Assembly: GCF_947502895.1 (NCBI RefSeq)
Contig: NZ_CANNBM010000009.1
Span: forward strand, 1-64,000
Reading direction: 5' to 3'
Source: an uncultured Sulfitobacter sp.
Lineage (GTDB): Bacteria; Pseudomonadota; Alphaproteobacteria; Rhodobacterales; Rhodobacteraceae
DNA length: 64,000 bases
The notes beneath the pieces are model-generated. The model saw only the letters and a program-made list of their open reading frames with translations, was not told where the DNA came from and made no database searches. Below are positions 17,163-25,853 of the stretch, in pieces; position 1 is the first letter of the stretch; each line of letters opens with the position of its first letter. Both the position numbers and the translations under genes were made by a program.

Positions 17163-18078
17163 TCTTTTGCAAATCGGTGGCATCACGGATGCAATGCGCG
17201 AACGGCTGGAAGCAGAGTTTACCATCCACCAGACCAAGCGGTATGACGCGGATAAAATCACCCACGTGGTGACAAATGGCCACGACGGGGTGAACCCCAA
17301 TTTGATGGCATCGCTGACCAACCTTCAGGTAATCAGTGGCTATGGTGTGGGCTATGACGCAGTAGATGCGGATGAGGCCGCGCGGCGCGGTATCATCGTT
17401 ACGCATACGCCAAACGTATTGAACGAAGAGGTCGCGACCACGGCGCTGCTGCTGATGCTGTCATGCTACCGCGAAGTGTTGCGTGACGATGCCTATGTGC
17501 GCTCTGGCGCTTGGGAGGCCAAGGGCGGTGCGCCGCTGACCCGCTCGGCGGATAACCAGACCGTTGGTATCCTCGGGCTGGGGCGGATCGGGCAGGCGAT
17601 CGCAGACAAGTTGGCGCCGTGGAACGCAAAAATCCTCTATCATTCGCGCACCGAAAAGGACGTGCCTTATACCTACTACGACAATCTGACGGCGATGGCG
17701 TTTGATTGTGATGTGCTGATCTGCATCACGCCCGGTGGCCCGTCGACCAACAAGATCGTTAATCGCGATGTCTTAGAGGCGCTGGGCCCGCAGGGGACGT
17801 TGATCAACGTAAGTCGGGGGTCTGTGGTGGACGAGGCCGCGCTGATCGAAGCATTGCAATCAGGTGCTTTGGGCTGGGCCGGCCTTGATGTGTTCGAGGG
17901 TGAGCCGCACGTGCCGCAAGCGCTGCGTGATCTGCCCAACACGGTCCTGTTGCCTCATGTTGGCAGCGCCACCATCGAGACGCGGGCGGCAATGGGGGAT
18001 TTGACAGTGGACAACCTGCTGCAACATCTCAAGGACGGCACCGTTATCAGTGCCGTGCCTGAATGTGCGCATCTGTGA
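17155..18078 (+). CDS. D-2-hydroxyacid dehydrogenase (glyoxylate/hydroxypyruvate reductase type)
   Basis: A 307-residue D-isomer-specific 2-hydroxyacid dehydrogenase: Rossmann motif GILGLGRIGQA, catalytic Arg in NVSRGSVVDEA, Glu in VFEGEPHVP and His in LLPHVGSAT. Likely reactions are glycolate/glyoxylate or hydroxypyruvate/glycerate interconversion, or oxidation of D-lactate. Co-transcription behind the FAH-fold hydrolase suggests it handles the hydroxyacid fragment (glycolate or lactate) released with pyruvate. That link is an inference from order. The start overlaps the hydrolase gene by 8 bp. Confidence 0.86.
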   Translation: MPDLLQIGGITDAMRERLEAEFTIHQTKRYDADKITHVVTNGHDGVNPNLMASLTNLQVISGYGVGYDAVDADEAARRGIIVTHTPNVLNEEVATTALLLMLSCYREVLRDDAYVRSGAWEAKGGAPLTRSADNQTVGILGLGRIGQAIADKLAPWNAKILYHSRTEKDVPYTYYDNLTAMAFDCDVLICITPGGPSTNKIVNRDVLEALGPQGTLINVSRGSVVDEAALIEALQSGALGWAGLDVFEGEPHVPQALRDLPNTVLLPHVGSATIETRAAMGDLTVDNLLQHLKDGTVISAVPECAHL

Positions 18079-18099
18079 TCTATAGTGCTGCGGTGACAG

Positions 18100-18690
18100 A
18101 TGTTTGAGTTTGTCATTGCAGTTTTCTTTTTGCTGATCACGCCGGGGCCGGGAGTGTTGACCACGGCGGGTATCGGGGCTGCCTTTGGCTATCGTGCGGG
18201 GCTGGGGTTTGTTGTTGGGCTTATGCTGGGCGGGTTCATCACCATGATGATCGTTATATCGGGCCTTGCAGCGGTTGTATTGGCGGTGCCGTCTTTGCGC
18301 ATGGTGCTGTTGCTCGCGTCGGTCGGATATCTGGTCTATCTCGCGTGGCGGATCGCCAGCGCGGGATCGAAGATCGGGTTCCGACCTGCGGCCAAGCCGC
18401 TAGGCTTTGCCAATGGGCTTGCATTGCAGTTCATTAATCCAAAGGCTTATGTGGTCGCTACAACCCTGTTTTCAGGTTTTGCCTTCATGCCCGATGCCCC
18501 AGTTTGGGAAGTTGTCCTGAAGATACTGGTGTTTAACGCAATTTGGGTGCCTGTGCATTTGGTCTGGTTGGGTGCGGGTGCCACTCTGGGCAGTATGGAC
18601 CTAAGCCTGCCTGTGCAGCGGGTGATCAACATCGGTATGGCCGTTTCGCTGCTGGTCGTGGTGGCGGTTGCGTTGATAGCAAGTATCTGA
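18100..18690 (+). CDS. LysE/RhtB-family exporter
   Basis: A 196-residue inner-membrane protein with about six helices and the LysE signature near the N-terminus (LLITPGPGVLTTAGIGAAFGYRAG at residues ~10-33, shortened here). Family members export amino acids and related small molecules. It lies 21 bp after the hydroxyacid dehydrogenase and 46 bp before the LtnD-like gene, so it is within the catabolic operon and may release a toxic pathway intermediate. The substrate is unknown. Confidence 0.85.
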   Translation: MFEFVIAVFFLLITPGPGVLTTAGIGAAFGYRAGLGFVVGLMLGGFITMMIVISGLAAVVLAVPSLRMVLLLASVGYLVYLAWRIASAGSKIGFRPAAKPLGFANGLALQFINPKAYVVATTLFSGFAFMPDAPVWEVVLKILVFNAIWVPVHLVWLGAGATLGSMDLSLPVQRVINIGMAVSLLVVVAVALIASI

Positions 18691-18736
18691 GCGAAAGAAG
18701 ATTTGTTTTGGCCCATGCCAAACCGGAAGGAACAGA

Positions 18737-19648
18737 ATGACACAAAATCAAAAAATTGCGGCAATCGGTTTGGGGTCCATGGGCTATGGCATCGCCCAAT
18801 CTGCCTTGCGCGGGGGGCATCGCGTTTGGGGCGTTGATATCAACGCCGAACAAATGCAGCGATTTGTGGATGAAGGGGGGCAGAGTGATGCGCTGGCGGA
18901 TGTGGCCGCCGAGCTGGACGCGGTTATCGTCGCGGTGTTGAACGCCCCCCAGACCGAGGATGTGCTGTTTGGCGCGCACGGTATCGTGGACCAGTTGCGC
19001 AGTGGTGCAGCGGTGTTGTCTTGTGCCACGGTGCCGCCCGAATTTGCAAAAGACATGGCGGCACGTTGTGCCGAGCACGGCGTGCACTATCTGGACGCGC
19101 CGATATCTGGCGGCGCAGTAAAAGCAGCCAATGGCGCGCTGTCAATTATGGCGGCAGGCAAGCCTGAGGCATTCAACGCCCTGCGCCCTGTTTTGGATGC
19201 GATTGCCGAGACTGTGTTCGAGCTGGGTGATGAGGCTGGTGCAGGCAGTGCGATGAAGGCGGTAAACCAGCTGTTGGCAGGGGTGCATATCGCCACGATG
19301 GCTGAGGCCATGACCTTTGGTATGACCCAAGGGGTGACACCGGACAAGTTTATCGAGGTCATTAGCAAATGCGCGGGCACCAGCTGGATGCTGGAAAACC
19401 GTGCGCCCCACATCGCAGCGGGGGATTATACGCCCCACAGCTCGGTCAATATCTGGCCAAAGGATCTTGGAATCGTGTTGGACATCGCAAAGAATGCGCA
19501 GTTCAGCGCGCCGATCACAGCGGCGGCCTTACAGCAGTTTGTGGCGGCAGCTGGCATGGGGTTCGGCGCGCAGGACGATGCGGCGGTGGCCAAAGTATAT
19601 GCGCGCAATGCGGGGCTGACCCTGCCCGGTGAAGACGGAAAGGGGTAG
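18737..19648 (+). CDS. ltnD: L-threonate dehydrogenase
   Basis: A 303-residue 3-HIBADH-superfamily enzyme: NAD motif GLGSMGYGIA, substrate loop DAPISGGAVKAANG and catalytic Lys in GSAMKAVNQLLAG. The pattern MLENRAPHIAAGDYTPHSSVNIWPKDLGIV and the immediate neighbours OtnK, OtnC and OtnI identify it as LtnD, which oxidises L-threonate to 2-oxo-tetronate. It starts after a GGAAGGA-like ribosome site and is 6 bp from otnK. Assignment rests on both sequence type and the diagnostic gene set. Confidence 0.87.
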   Translation: MTQNQKIAAIGLGSMGYGIAQSALRGGHRVWGVDINAEQMQRFVDEGGQSDALADVAAELDAVIVAVLNAPQTEDVLFGAHGIVDQLRSGAAVLSCATVPPEFAKDMAARCAEHGVHYLDAPISGGAVKAANGALSIMAAGKPEAFNALRPVLDAIAETVFELGDEAGAGSAMKAVNQLLAGVHIATMAEAMTFGMTQGVTPDKFIEVISKCAGTSWMLENRAPHIAAGDYTPHSSVNIWPKDLGIVLDIAKNAQFSAPITAAALQQFVAAAGMGFGAQDDAAVAKVYARNAGLTLPGEDGKG

Positions 19649-19654
19649 GCCAAG

Positions 19655-20926
19655 ATGACAACTGTTCTGGGCTGCATTGCAGATGATTTCACCGGCGCGA
19701 CCGATCTGGCAGGGTTGCTGGCGCGCAGTGGCGTGCGGGTTTCACTGCGCATCGGTGTGCCAAGTGAGCCACCCCAAGACACAGGCCCTTTCGAAGTAAT
19801 CGCGTTGAAATCGCGCACCGCGCCTGTGCACGAGGCAGTGGCCGAAACGCGCGCGGCATTGGCGTGGTTGCGCGCGGCGGGTGCGCAGCGGTTTTTCTGG
19901 AAATACTGCTCGACCTTCGACAGCACAGCAGACGGCAACATAGGCCCTGTGGCCGAGGCGCTGATGGATGATCTGGGGACAGAGCAGACCATCTATTGCC
20001 CTGCGTTTCCTGAAAATGGCAGGTCGATCTTCATGGGTAATCTGTTTGTCGGACAGCAACCCTTGGCCGAAAGCCCGATGAAGGATCACCCCCTGACGCC
20101 GATGCGCGACAGTAATCTGATGCGGCTGTTGTCCCCGCAAGTGACCAGTCCTGTGGGATTGGCGGACAGATTGACGGTGGCGCGGGGTGCGCCAGCGTTG
20201 CGCGCACGGCTGGACGCGTTGAAGGAAGAAGGCGTGGCCCATGTGGTTGTCGATGCTGTTGCCGACGAAGATCTGACTATTATTGCGCAGGCGTGTCGCG
20301 ATATGCCACTGATGACGGGCGGCTCTGCTGTGGCGATGCCGCTGCCCGCTCTCTACCTTGCGGACGGGACGTTGCCAGCGGAGGCTACAAAAGGCCAAAC
20401 GCTGGATATTGCGCGGGAAACGATTGTGTTGTCGGGCAGCTGCTCTGCCATGACAAATGCGCAGGTCGCAGCGTACATCGCGCAAGGGGCGCCCGCGTAT
20501 CAGCTTGACCCTCTCACGCTTAGCCAGACGGGTGCCGCGCCTGTACTGGACTGGATTGCGGCGCAGGATTTAGGGGCGGCGCCATTGGTCTATGCGACCG
20601 CTGATGCGCAGAGCGTTAAATCCGCGCAAGAGGCGCTGGGCGTGGCGCAGGCGGGGGTCTTGGTTGAGCAAACCCTTGCGGCCTGTGCGGTGGCCGCGCG
20701 GGATGCGGGGGCACGGCGGGTGATTGTGGCGGGAGGCGAGACTTCGGGAGCTGTCACGCAGGCGCTTGGCGTGACGCAGCTGGACATCGGGGCCGAGATT
20801 GCGCCCGGTGTTCCTTGGACCTTCTGCCGTTCGGGGGGGCACCAGATTGCACTAACGCTCAAGTCAGGCAATTTCGGTGCGCCCACGTTTTTCCGTGACG
20901 CCCAAGACAGACTGGACGCATTATGA
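19655..20926 (+). CDS. otnK: 3-oxo-tetronate kinase
   Basis: A 423-residue DUF1537-family four-carbon acid sugar kinase. The N-terminal domain starts with GCIADDFTGATDLAGLLARSG, the typical sugar-acid-binding motif, and the C-terminal nucleotide-binding domain has VIVAGGETSGAVTQAL and GGHQIALTLKSGNFG. The enzyme phosphorylates 3-oxo-tetronate at O4. It sits between ltnD and otnC, overlapping otnC by 4 bp. This is the only DUF1537 protein in the window, so it probably serves both the L-threonate and D-erythronate branches. Confidence 0.92.
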   Translation: MTTVLGCIADDFTGATDLAGLLARSGVRVSLRIGVPSEPPQDTGPFEVIALKSRTAPVHEAVAETRAALAWLRAAGAQRFFWKYCSTFDSTADGNIGPVAEALMDDLGTEQTIYCPAFPENGRSIFMGNLFVGQQPLAESPMKDHPLTPMRDSNLMRLLSPQVTSPVGLADRLTVARGAPALRARLDALKEEGVAHVVVDAVADEDLTIIAQACRDMPLMTGGSAVAMPLPALYLADGTLPAEATKGQTLDIARETIVLSGSCSAMTNAQVAAYIAQGAPAYQLDPLTLSQTGAAPVLDWIAAQDLGAAPLVYATADAQSVKSAQEALGVAQAGVLVEQTLAACAVAARDAGARRVIVAGGETSGAVTQALGVTQLDIGAEIAPGVPWTFCRSGGHQIALTLKSGNFGAPTFFRDAQDRLDAL

Positions 20927-21573
20927 GCACAGAAGTGAAGTTGCGCGAGTTGATCTGCGTACTGGCGAAATCCATGTTTGACCGCGGGCTTACAGGGGGC
21001 AGCACAGGCAATATCTCGGCGCGTACAGCGGATGGCGGGCTGCTGGTCAGCCCGACTGGCACCAGTTTTGGCCGGCTTGATCCTGCACGCCTCAGCCGAT
21101 TTGACGCGCAGGGTGTGTTGATTGAGGGCGATCCTCCGACCAAAGAAATGCCGCTGCACAGCGCGTTTTACGAGACACGGTCAACCGCCGGGGCGGTGGT
21201 GCATCTGCACGCGTGCCATTCGGTGGCATTGTCGATGATGCCTGACGCGGATGAGGACAACTTTCTGCCGCCGCTGACGCCTTACGCGATTATGAAACTG
21301 GGGCGGGTCAAGTTGCTGCCGTTCTTCCTGCCGGGTGATCCCGCGATGGGGGATGCGGTGCGCGGCCTTGCGGGCAAACGCGCGGCAGTCATGCTGGCCA
21401 ATCACGGGCCGGTGGTTGCGGGCAAGGATATAGAAGCGGCCTGCAATGCGATTGAAGAGCTTGAGGATACCGCACGGCTTGCCATGATGACACGTGGTTT
21501 GTCACCTCGCGCGTTGTCGGCGCGGCAGGTTCAGGATCTGGTGACAAAATTCGATGTGGAGTGGGATGCATGA
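20923..21573 (+). CDS. otnC: 3-oxo-tetronate 4-phosphate decarboxylase (class II aldolase fold)
   Basis: A 216-residue class II aldolase/adducin-family protein. Zinc-binding His residues are in VVHLHACHSVALS and NHGPVVAGKD, and the phosphate-binding GGSTGNIS and SPTGTSFG segments are present. OtnC decarboxylates 3-oxo-tetronate 4-phosphate to dihydroxyacetone phosphate, which joins glycolysis. The gene is coupled to otnK and otnI by ATGA overlaps on both sides. Confidence 0.91.
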   Translation: MSTEVKLRELICVLAKSMFDRGLTGGSTGNISARTADGGLLVSPTGTSFGRLDPARLSRFDAQGVLIEGDPPTKEMPLHSAFYETRSTAGAVVHLHACHSVALSMMPDADEDNFLPPLTPYAIMKLGRVKLLPFFLPGDPAMGDAVRGLAGKRAAVMLANHGPVVAGKDIEAACNAIEELEDTARLAMMTRGLSPRALSARQVQDLVTKFDVEWDA

Positions 21574-22331
21574 AGTTTTCAGCCAATCTGGGGTTCCTAT
21601 GGAATGACCTGTCGCTGCCCGATGCCATCCGCGCGGCCAAGGCGGCGGGGTTTGACGCGGTCGAGTGTCATTGGCCCTACGACACGCCAGCATCGGATAT
21701 TGCAGAGGCGCTTGCGGAAACGGGTCTGCCCATGCTGGGTCTGAACACCCGCAGGGGGAATGTCGCCAAAGGCGACAATGGACTGTCCGCTATCCCGGGC
21801 CGCGAGGACGAGGCGCGCGCGGCCATTGACGAGGCTGTCAGCTATGCCTGTGCCATTGGCGCGTTGAATATTCACGTCATGGCAGGTTTCGCTGCAGGTG
21901 ATACGGCAAAGCAAACCTTTGCGGCGGCACTTGGATATGCCTGCGAAAAGGCTGGCGCGCACGGGATTACGATTCTGATTGAGCCGTTGAATTCATACGA
22001 TGCGCCAGACTATTTTCTGTCGACCACAGCCCAAGCTATAGACATGATCGCAGCCGTTGGTGCGCCCAATCTCAAGCTGATGTTTGATTGCTATCACGTG
22101 CAACTGATGGAGGGGGATTTGACGCACAAGCTGCACAGCTTGCAACCGCATATTGGCCATATCCAGTTTGCCTCGGTGCCTGACCGTGGCCCGCCCGATC
22201 ATGGGGAGGTGCACTATGCCCATGTTTTCGATGTCATTGCTGATCTTGGCTACACCGCCCCGTTGGGGGCCGAGTACAAGCCGACGATCCCTACAGACCA
22301 GACGCTGGGCTGGCTAAAGCCCTATCGCTAA
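21570..22331 (+). CDS. otnI: 2-oxo-tetronate isomerase (hydroxypyruvate isomerase family)
   Basis: A 253-residue TIM-barrel isomerase: KFSANLGFLWNDLSL start, metal ligand Glu in ILIEPLNSYD, Asp/His in MFDCYHVQL and IGHIQFASVPDR, and Glu in GAEYKP. OtnI interconverts 2-oxo- and 3-oxo-tetronate, linking both dehydrogenases (LtnD, DenD) to OtnK. I place the start at the ATG 21570-21572 overlapping the otnC stop as ATGA; an in-frame GTG nine bases earlier is less likely. It ends tail-to-tail with the opposite-strand SDR gene, overlapping it by 4 bp. Confidence 0.9.
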   Translation: MKFSANLGFLWNDLSLPDAIRAAKAAGFDAVECHWPYDTPASDIAEALAETGLPMLGLNTRRGNVAKGDNGLSAIPGREDEARAAIDEAVSYACAIGALNIHVMAGFAAGDTAKQTFAAALGYACEKAGAHGITILIEPLNSYDAPDYFLSTTAQAIDMIAAVGAPNLKLMFDCYHVQLMEGDLTHKLHSLQPHIGHIQFASVPDRGPPDHGEVHYAHVFDVIADLGYTAPLGAEYKPTIPTDQTLGWLKPYR

Positions 22332-23095
22332 AGCGATGCTGTGATCCCGCCGTCCACATAAAGGGTGTGGCCGTTCACAAAGCTGGATGCGGCCGAGGAT
22401 AGGAAGATTGCGGCGCCGACCAGTTCCTCCACATTGCCCCAACGGCCTGCAGGGGTGCGTTTGGCTAACCACGCGCTAAAATCAGGATCGGCCACCAGTG
22501 CCGCGTTCAGTGGAGTGTCGAAATACCCTGGTGCGATGGCGTTGCAGTTCAACCCGTGCTGCGCCCAATCGGTTGCCATGCCTTTTGTCAGGTTCCCCAC
22601 GGCCCCTTTTGTCGCTGTGTAGGGTGCGATGCCTGGACGGGCGAGAGAGGTTTGCACGGACGCGATGTTGATGATTTTCCCACGCCCGCGCCCGATCATA
22701 TGGCGTGCGACGGCTTGGCCCACGTGGAACACAGAGGCGATGTTGGTTTGCAGCAGCCGCTCGAACGCGTCTGCGGGAAAATCCTCCAGCGCTTCGCGGT
22801 GCTGCATGCCTGCGTTGTTGATCAGGATGTCGATCGCGCCGTGGTCCGCCTCAAACCCGTCTATGGCGGCGCGCACGCCTGCATGGTCGGTCGCGTCGAA
22901 TGCCAGCTGATGCACGGTCGCGCCCTCTGCCTCCAGCTTGGCCGCCGCTTGGGAGAGTTTTGCCGCGTCGCGCCCGTTCAGGACAACTTCGGCACCTGCT
23001 GCCGCCAAGCCGCGCGCAAGGGCAAATCCGATCCCTTGGCTAGAGCCGGTGATGAGGGCGCGCAGGCCTGTCAGGTCAAACATTTGCAACGTCAT
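22328..23095 (-). CDS. idnO: Short-chain dehydrogenase, gluconate 5-dehydrogenase (IdnO/Gno) type
   Basis: A 255-residue classical SDR: GSSQGIG cofactor motif, NNAGMQHR, Ser in NIASVQTSL and Tyr/Lys in YTATKGAV; C-terminal GHTLYVDGG. The AGMQHREALEDFP and FDTPLNAAL stretches resemble 5-keto-D-gluconate reductases. The start is the ATG at 23093-23095 behind an AAAGGAATT ribosome site; a much longer upstream frame runs antisense through the neighbouring gene and is rejected. It is divergent from an IdnD-like dehydrogenase 72 bp away, and together they would interconvert L-idonate, 5-ketogluconate and D-gluconate. Confidence 0.8.
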   Translation of the reverse strand: MTLQMFDLTGLRALITGSSQGIGFALARGLAAAGAEVVLNGRDAAKLSQAAAKLEAEGATVHQLAFDATDHAGVRAAIDGFEADHGAIDILINNAGMQHREALEDFPADAFERLLQTNIASVFHVGQAVARHMIGRGRGKIINIASVQTSLARPGIAPYTATKGAVGNLTKGMATDWAQHGLNCNAIAPGYFDTPLNAALVADPDFSAWLAKRTPAGRWGNVEELVGAAIFLSSAASSFVNGHTLYVDGGITASL

Positions 23096-23167
23096 GGCAG
23101 AATTCCTTTGGTGGTTGGGGCAGAGTATCCGTATCTTGGGCGCAGTTGTATAGCGGAGAAATCGCCC

Positions 23168-24208
23168 ATGACGGCCCCCAATCAATCCATCGTTATTCAC
23201 GCGGCGCATGATCTGCGCATCGAGGCGCGTGATGTGCCCACCCCCGCAGCGGGAGAGGTGCTGGTGGAGATGCAGGCAGGCGGCATCTGCGGCTCTGATC
23301 TGCATTATTACAATCACGGCGGCTTTGGCCCGATCCAACTGCGCGAACCGATGGTGCTGGGCCATGAGGTGTCGGGCAGAATTGCGGCCTTGGGCGAGGG
23401 GGTTGATGGTTTGCATGTCGGGCAGCTTGTGTCTGTCTCGCCCTCGCGGCCTTGTCAGGCTTGCACATATTGTCTGCGCGGGCAGCAAAACCATTGCCTG
23501 AATATGCGGTTCTATGGCAGTGCCATGCCTTTCCCGCATATCCAAGGTGCGTTCCAGCAAAGGCTGGTTGCACAGGCCAGCCAATGTGTACCAGCTGATG
23601 GGCTTACCCCGGCCCAAGCTGCCATGGCCGAGCCTTTGGCAGTCTGTCTGCATGCAATCAGACAAGCTGGCGATATGGTCGGCAAGACGGTTTTGATTAC
23701 GGGTTGTGGCCCTATCGGATGTCTTAGCATCCTTGCGGCACGCCGCGCAGGGGCCGCTGCGATTATTGCCACGGATTTATCGGACTATACTTTGTCACTG
23801 GCGCGCAGCTGCGGCGCGGATCACGCGCTGAATACCGCCATGCAGTCAGAGGCGCTTGGTCCGTATCAAACGGACAAGGGCCAGATTGACGTACATCTAG
23901 AATGCTCAGGCGCGGCACCGGCTCTGGCATCTGGGGTGGCGTGTCTGAAGCCCGGTGGTGTGTTGGTGCAGCTGGGGCTGGGAGGTGACATGACAGTTCC
24001 CATGCAGGCTATGACTGCCAAAGAGATCACGCTGCGCGGCTCGTTCCGCTTTCACAGTGAATTTGCGACTGCTGTCGCGATGATGCAATCCGGTCTGATA
24101 CAGGTTGATCCGCTTATCACCCACAGCTTTGCCATCAGCGATTGCATGAATGCGTTTGAAACAGCCAGCGACCGTAGTCGTGCGATGAAAGTGCAATTGG
24201 TATTCTAG
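23168..24208 (+). CDS. idnD: Zinc-dependent medium-chain dehydrogenase, L-idonate 5-dehydrogenase type
   Basis: A 346-residue MDR alcohol dehydrogenase. Catalytic zinc ligands lie in GGICGSDLHYY (Cys) and LGHEVSG (His, Glu); the structural zinc has four Cys in RPCQACTYCLRGQQNHC. The NAD(P) motif is TGCGPIGCLS. The GSDLHYYNHGGFGP sequence is typical of L-idonate 5-dehydrogenase rather than threonine or sorbitol dehydrogenase. Start is the ATG at 23168-23170; a frame continuing upstream is antisense to the IdnO-like gene. It precedes a PhyH dioxygenase gene by 9 bp. Confidence 0.82.
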   Translation: MTAPNQSIVIHAAHDLRIEARDVPTPAAGEVLVEMQAGGICGSDLHYYNHGGFGPIQLREPMVLGHEVSGRIAALGEGVDGLHVGQLVSVSPSRPCQACTYCLRGQQNHCLNMRFYGSAMPFPHIQGAFQQRLVAQASQCVPADGLTPAQAAMAEPLAVCLHAIRQAGDMVGKTVLITGCGPIGCLSILAARRAGAAAIIATDLSDYTLSLARSCGADHALNTAMQSEALGPYQTDKGQIDVHLECSGAAPALASGVACLKPGGVLVQLGLGGDMTVPMQAMTAKEITLRGSFRFHSEFATAVAMMQSGLIQVDPLITHSFAISDCMNAFETASDRSRAMKVQLVF

Positions 24209-24217
24209 GAGGGTTCC

Positions 24218-25039
24218 ATGACCTTGACCGCAAACGAAGTGGCGGCTGCTTATGCCGAGAACGGCTTTGTCGCTCCGATAGATATTATGTCGGCGAATGA
24301 GGCGCGGGCCTTGCGTGATGATTTTGAACAAGCTGAGCGGGAACTGGCGCAGGACGCGGAAAAACTGAAATTGCTCTACAGTTATCCCGACCGGTTGCTG
24401 CCCCGTTTTGATGCGCTAATCCGTCACCCGAAAATGATCGCGGCCGCTTCTGCCGCCCTTGGCCCCGACCTGATGGTCTGGAGCGGCAGCCTTTTCGTTA
24501 AAGAGGCACGCTCGCCCAAGATCGTGTCATGGCATCAGGACCTGACCTATTGGGGACTGGACAGCGCAGAGGAGACGACCTGCTGGATCGCCCTGTCTCA
24601 TGCTTCGGTTGAGAGCGGGTGTATGAAATTTGTCGCGGGCAGCCACAAAACCCGCATTGTGCCGCATGTGGATACCTTCAGCGATAATAACCTTTTGTCG
24701 CGCGGCCAAGAGATTGCCGTGGATGTCGATGAAGCAGACGCCGTGCCAGCCCCGCTGCGGGCGGGGCAAGCCTCGTTGCACCACGGGCATTTGTTCCATG
24801 CCTCTGGCCCGAACACGACGGATGATCGCAGGATCGGGGCGGCTGTTCGCTACATCACGCCAGCGATGAAGCAGCAAGGCGGTGTGAAATCTCTTGTCGC
24901 CCATGTGGCGGAATCGGATGCCTACGGACACTTCGAAGTTGCGGGCGCCCCGAAAGGCAGGCTGCACCCTGATGACTTCGCGATGTGCCGCCAAGATGCA
25001 CTGCGTAAACAGGCGATTCTGTTTGAAGGGGTAGAGTAG
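24218..25039 (+). CDS. Phytanoyl-CoA dioxygenase (PhyH) family oxygenase
   Basis: A 273-residue Fe(II)/2-oxoglutarate oxygenase with the H-x-D pair in SWHQDLTYWGL, a distal His in the HHGHLFHASGPN segment and an Arg ten residues downstream (DDRRIGAAVRYI). The sequence matches PhyH proteins that act on small polar metabolites rather than fatty acyl-CoA. It follows the idonate dehydrogenase with a GGAGGG ribosome site and a 9-bp gap, so it is probably co-transcribed. The substrate is unknown. It is a different paralogue from the PhyH protein at 5137-6090. Confidence 0.8.
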   Translation: MTLTANEVAAAYAENGFVAPIDIMSANEARALRDDFEQAERELAQDAEKLKLLYSYPDRLLPRFDALIRHPKMIAAASAALGPDLMVWSGSLFVKEARSPKIVSWHQDLTYWGLDSAEETTCWIALSHASVESGCMKFVAGSHKTRIVPHVDTFSDNNLLSRGQEIAVDVDEADAVPAPLRAGQASLHHGHLFHASGPNTTDDRRIGAAVRYITPAMKQQGGVKSLVAHVAESDAYGHFEVAGAPKGRLHPDDFAMCRQDALRKQAILFEGVE

Positions 25040-25112
25040 CCGACGGTGGTTTAGGTTTTCATTTCGTGGGCAACCCACTAAGCTTTGTACAAAAGGATCG
25101 AAGGGACCCTAA

Positions 25113-25628
25113 ATGAATAGTGCAAAACCGCAGGTCGGGGTCGCTGTTGCGCCCACAAGCTTTGCCCATGTTGACGGCAGCACGCGCGTGATTGGGGGGA
25201 CAAAAGACCGCTGGAGTATCTTGTTTGTCTACCGCGGCAAACACTGCCCGCGCTGCAAACGCTATCTGAACAAATTGAATGCAGCGCTGGCCGATTGGAC
25301 GGCAAAAATGGATGTGATCGTAGTTTCTGCCGATACGCGTGAAAAGGCCTTGGCAGATCAGGCGGAGTTCGGATGGACGTTTGATCTGTGTTACGGAATG
25401 ACCGAGCCGCAGATGAGGGCCTTGGGCCTGTACGTCTCTGACCCGCTTTCCGAGGCAGAGACGGATACCCGTTTTGCAGAGCCAGGTACATTTGCGATGC
25501 GCCCTGACGGCACGCTTATGTTGGTGGATGTTTCAAATGGCCCTGCATCCCGTCCTGATTTGGAAGAGCTATTGGATGGGATGATCTTTAACATCGACAA
25601 CGACCGCCCCGTTCGGGGCACGGCGTAG
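25113..25628 (+). CDS. Thioredoxin-fold redoxin / AhpC-TSA-like protein with CPRC motif
   Basis: A 171-residue protein with an AhpC-TSA/redoxin fold. The active-site segment KHCPRCKRYL contains Cys45 and Cys48, a CxxC pair rather than the single peroxidatic Cys of standard peroxiredoxins. The following MDVIVVSADTREKALADQAEFG is typical of AhpC-like proteins. No signal peptide is visible, so it is probably cytoplasmic. Role could be peroxide or disulfide reduction. It has its own 73-bp upstream space and ends with a GC-rich hairpin inside its last codons (25606-25619). Confidence 0.75.
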   Translation: MNSAKPQVGVAVAPTSFAHVDGSTRVIGGTKDRWSILFVYRGKHCPRCKRYLNKLNAALADWTAKMDVIVVSADTREKALADQAEFGWTFDLCYGMTEPQMRALGLYVSDPLSEAETDTRFAEPGTFAMRPDGTLMLVDVSNGPASRPDLEELLDGMIFNIDNDRPVRGTA

Positions 25629-25690
25629 TATCAGCTGACAGCAAAGCTGTTGGAGCGGTCAAAGCCGCCCGTATGTCTGAAACCCAAAAT

Positions 25691-25714
25691 AGGTCAGGGC
25701 AAAATGCTCTGGCC
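25691..25714. terminator. Candidate hairpin terminator between convergent redoxin and kinase genes
   Basis: AGGTCAGGGCA (25691-25701) can pair with TGCTCTGGCCT (25704-25714) over eleven positions, with G-T pairs in place of two Watson-Crick pairs and a very short loop. On the minus strand it is followed by ATTTT, so it could terminate the histidine-kinase transcript. The rest of 25629-25853 shows no gene. Confidence 0.4.
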
Positions 25715-25853
25715 TGTTTAAGAAGGGCGCTTTTGTCTTGCCTGGGGGGCAATCGCAACGGCCGAGCCATGCCCTGCTGCCACATCGGAACTGGGCAGCC
25801 TTTTCGGACGAAAGCCGACTGCGATTGGTTTGCGAAGCAGCATGATCAACCGA

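Noticed and set aside
22556..23167. Possible long N-terminal extension of the IdnD-like protein
   Set aside because: It is antisense to the SDR gene and the zinc dehydrogenase fold begins at the ATG at 23168.
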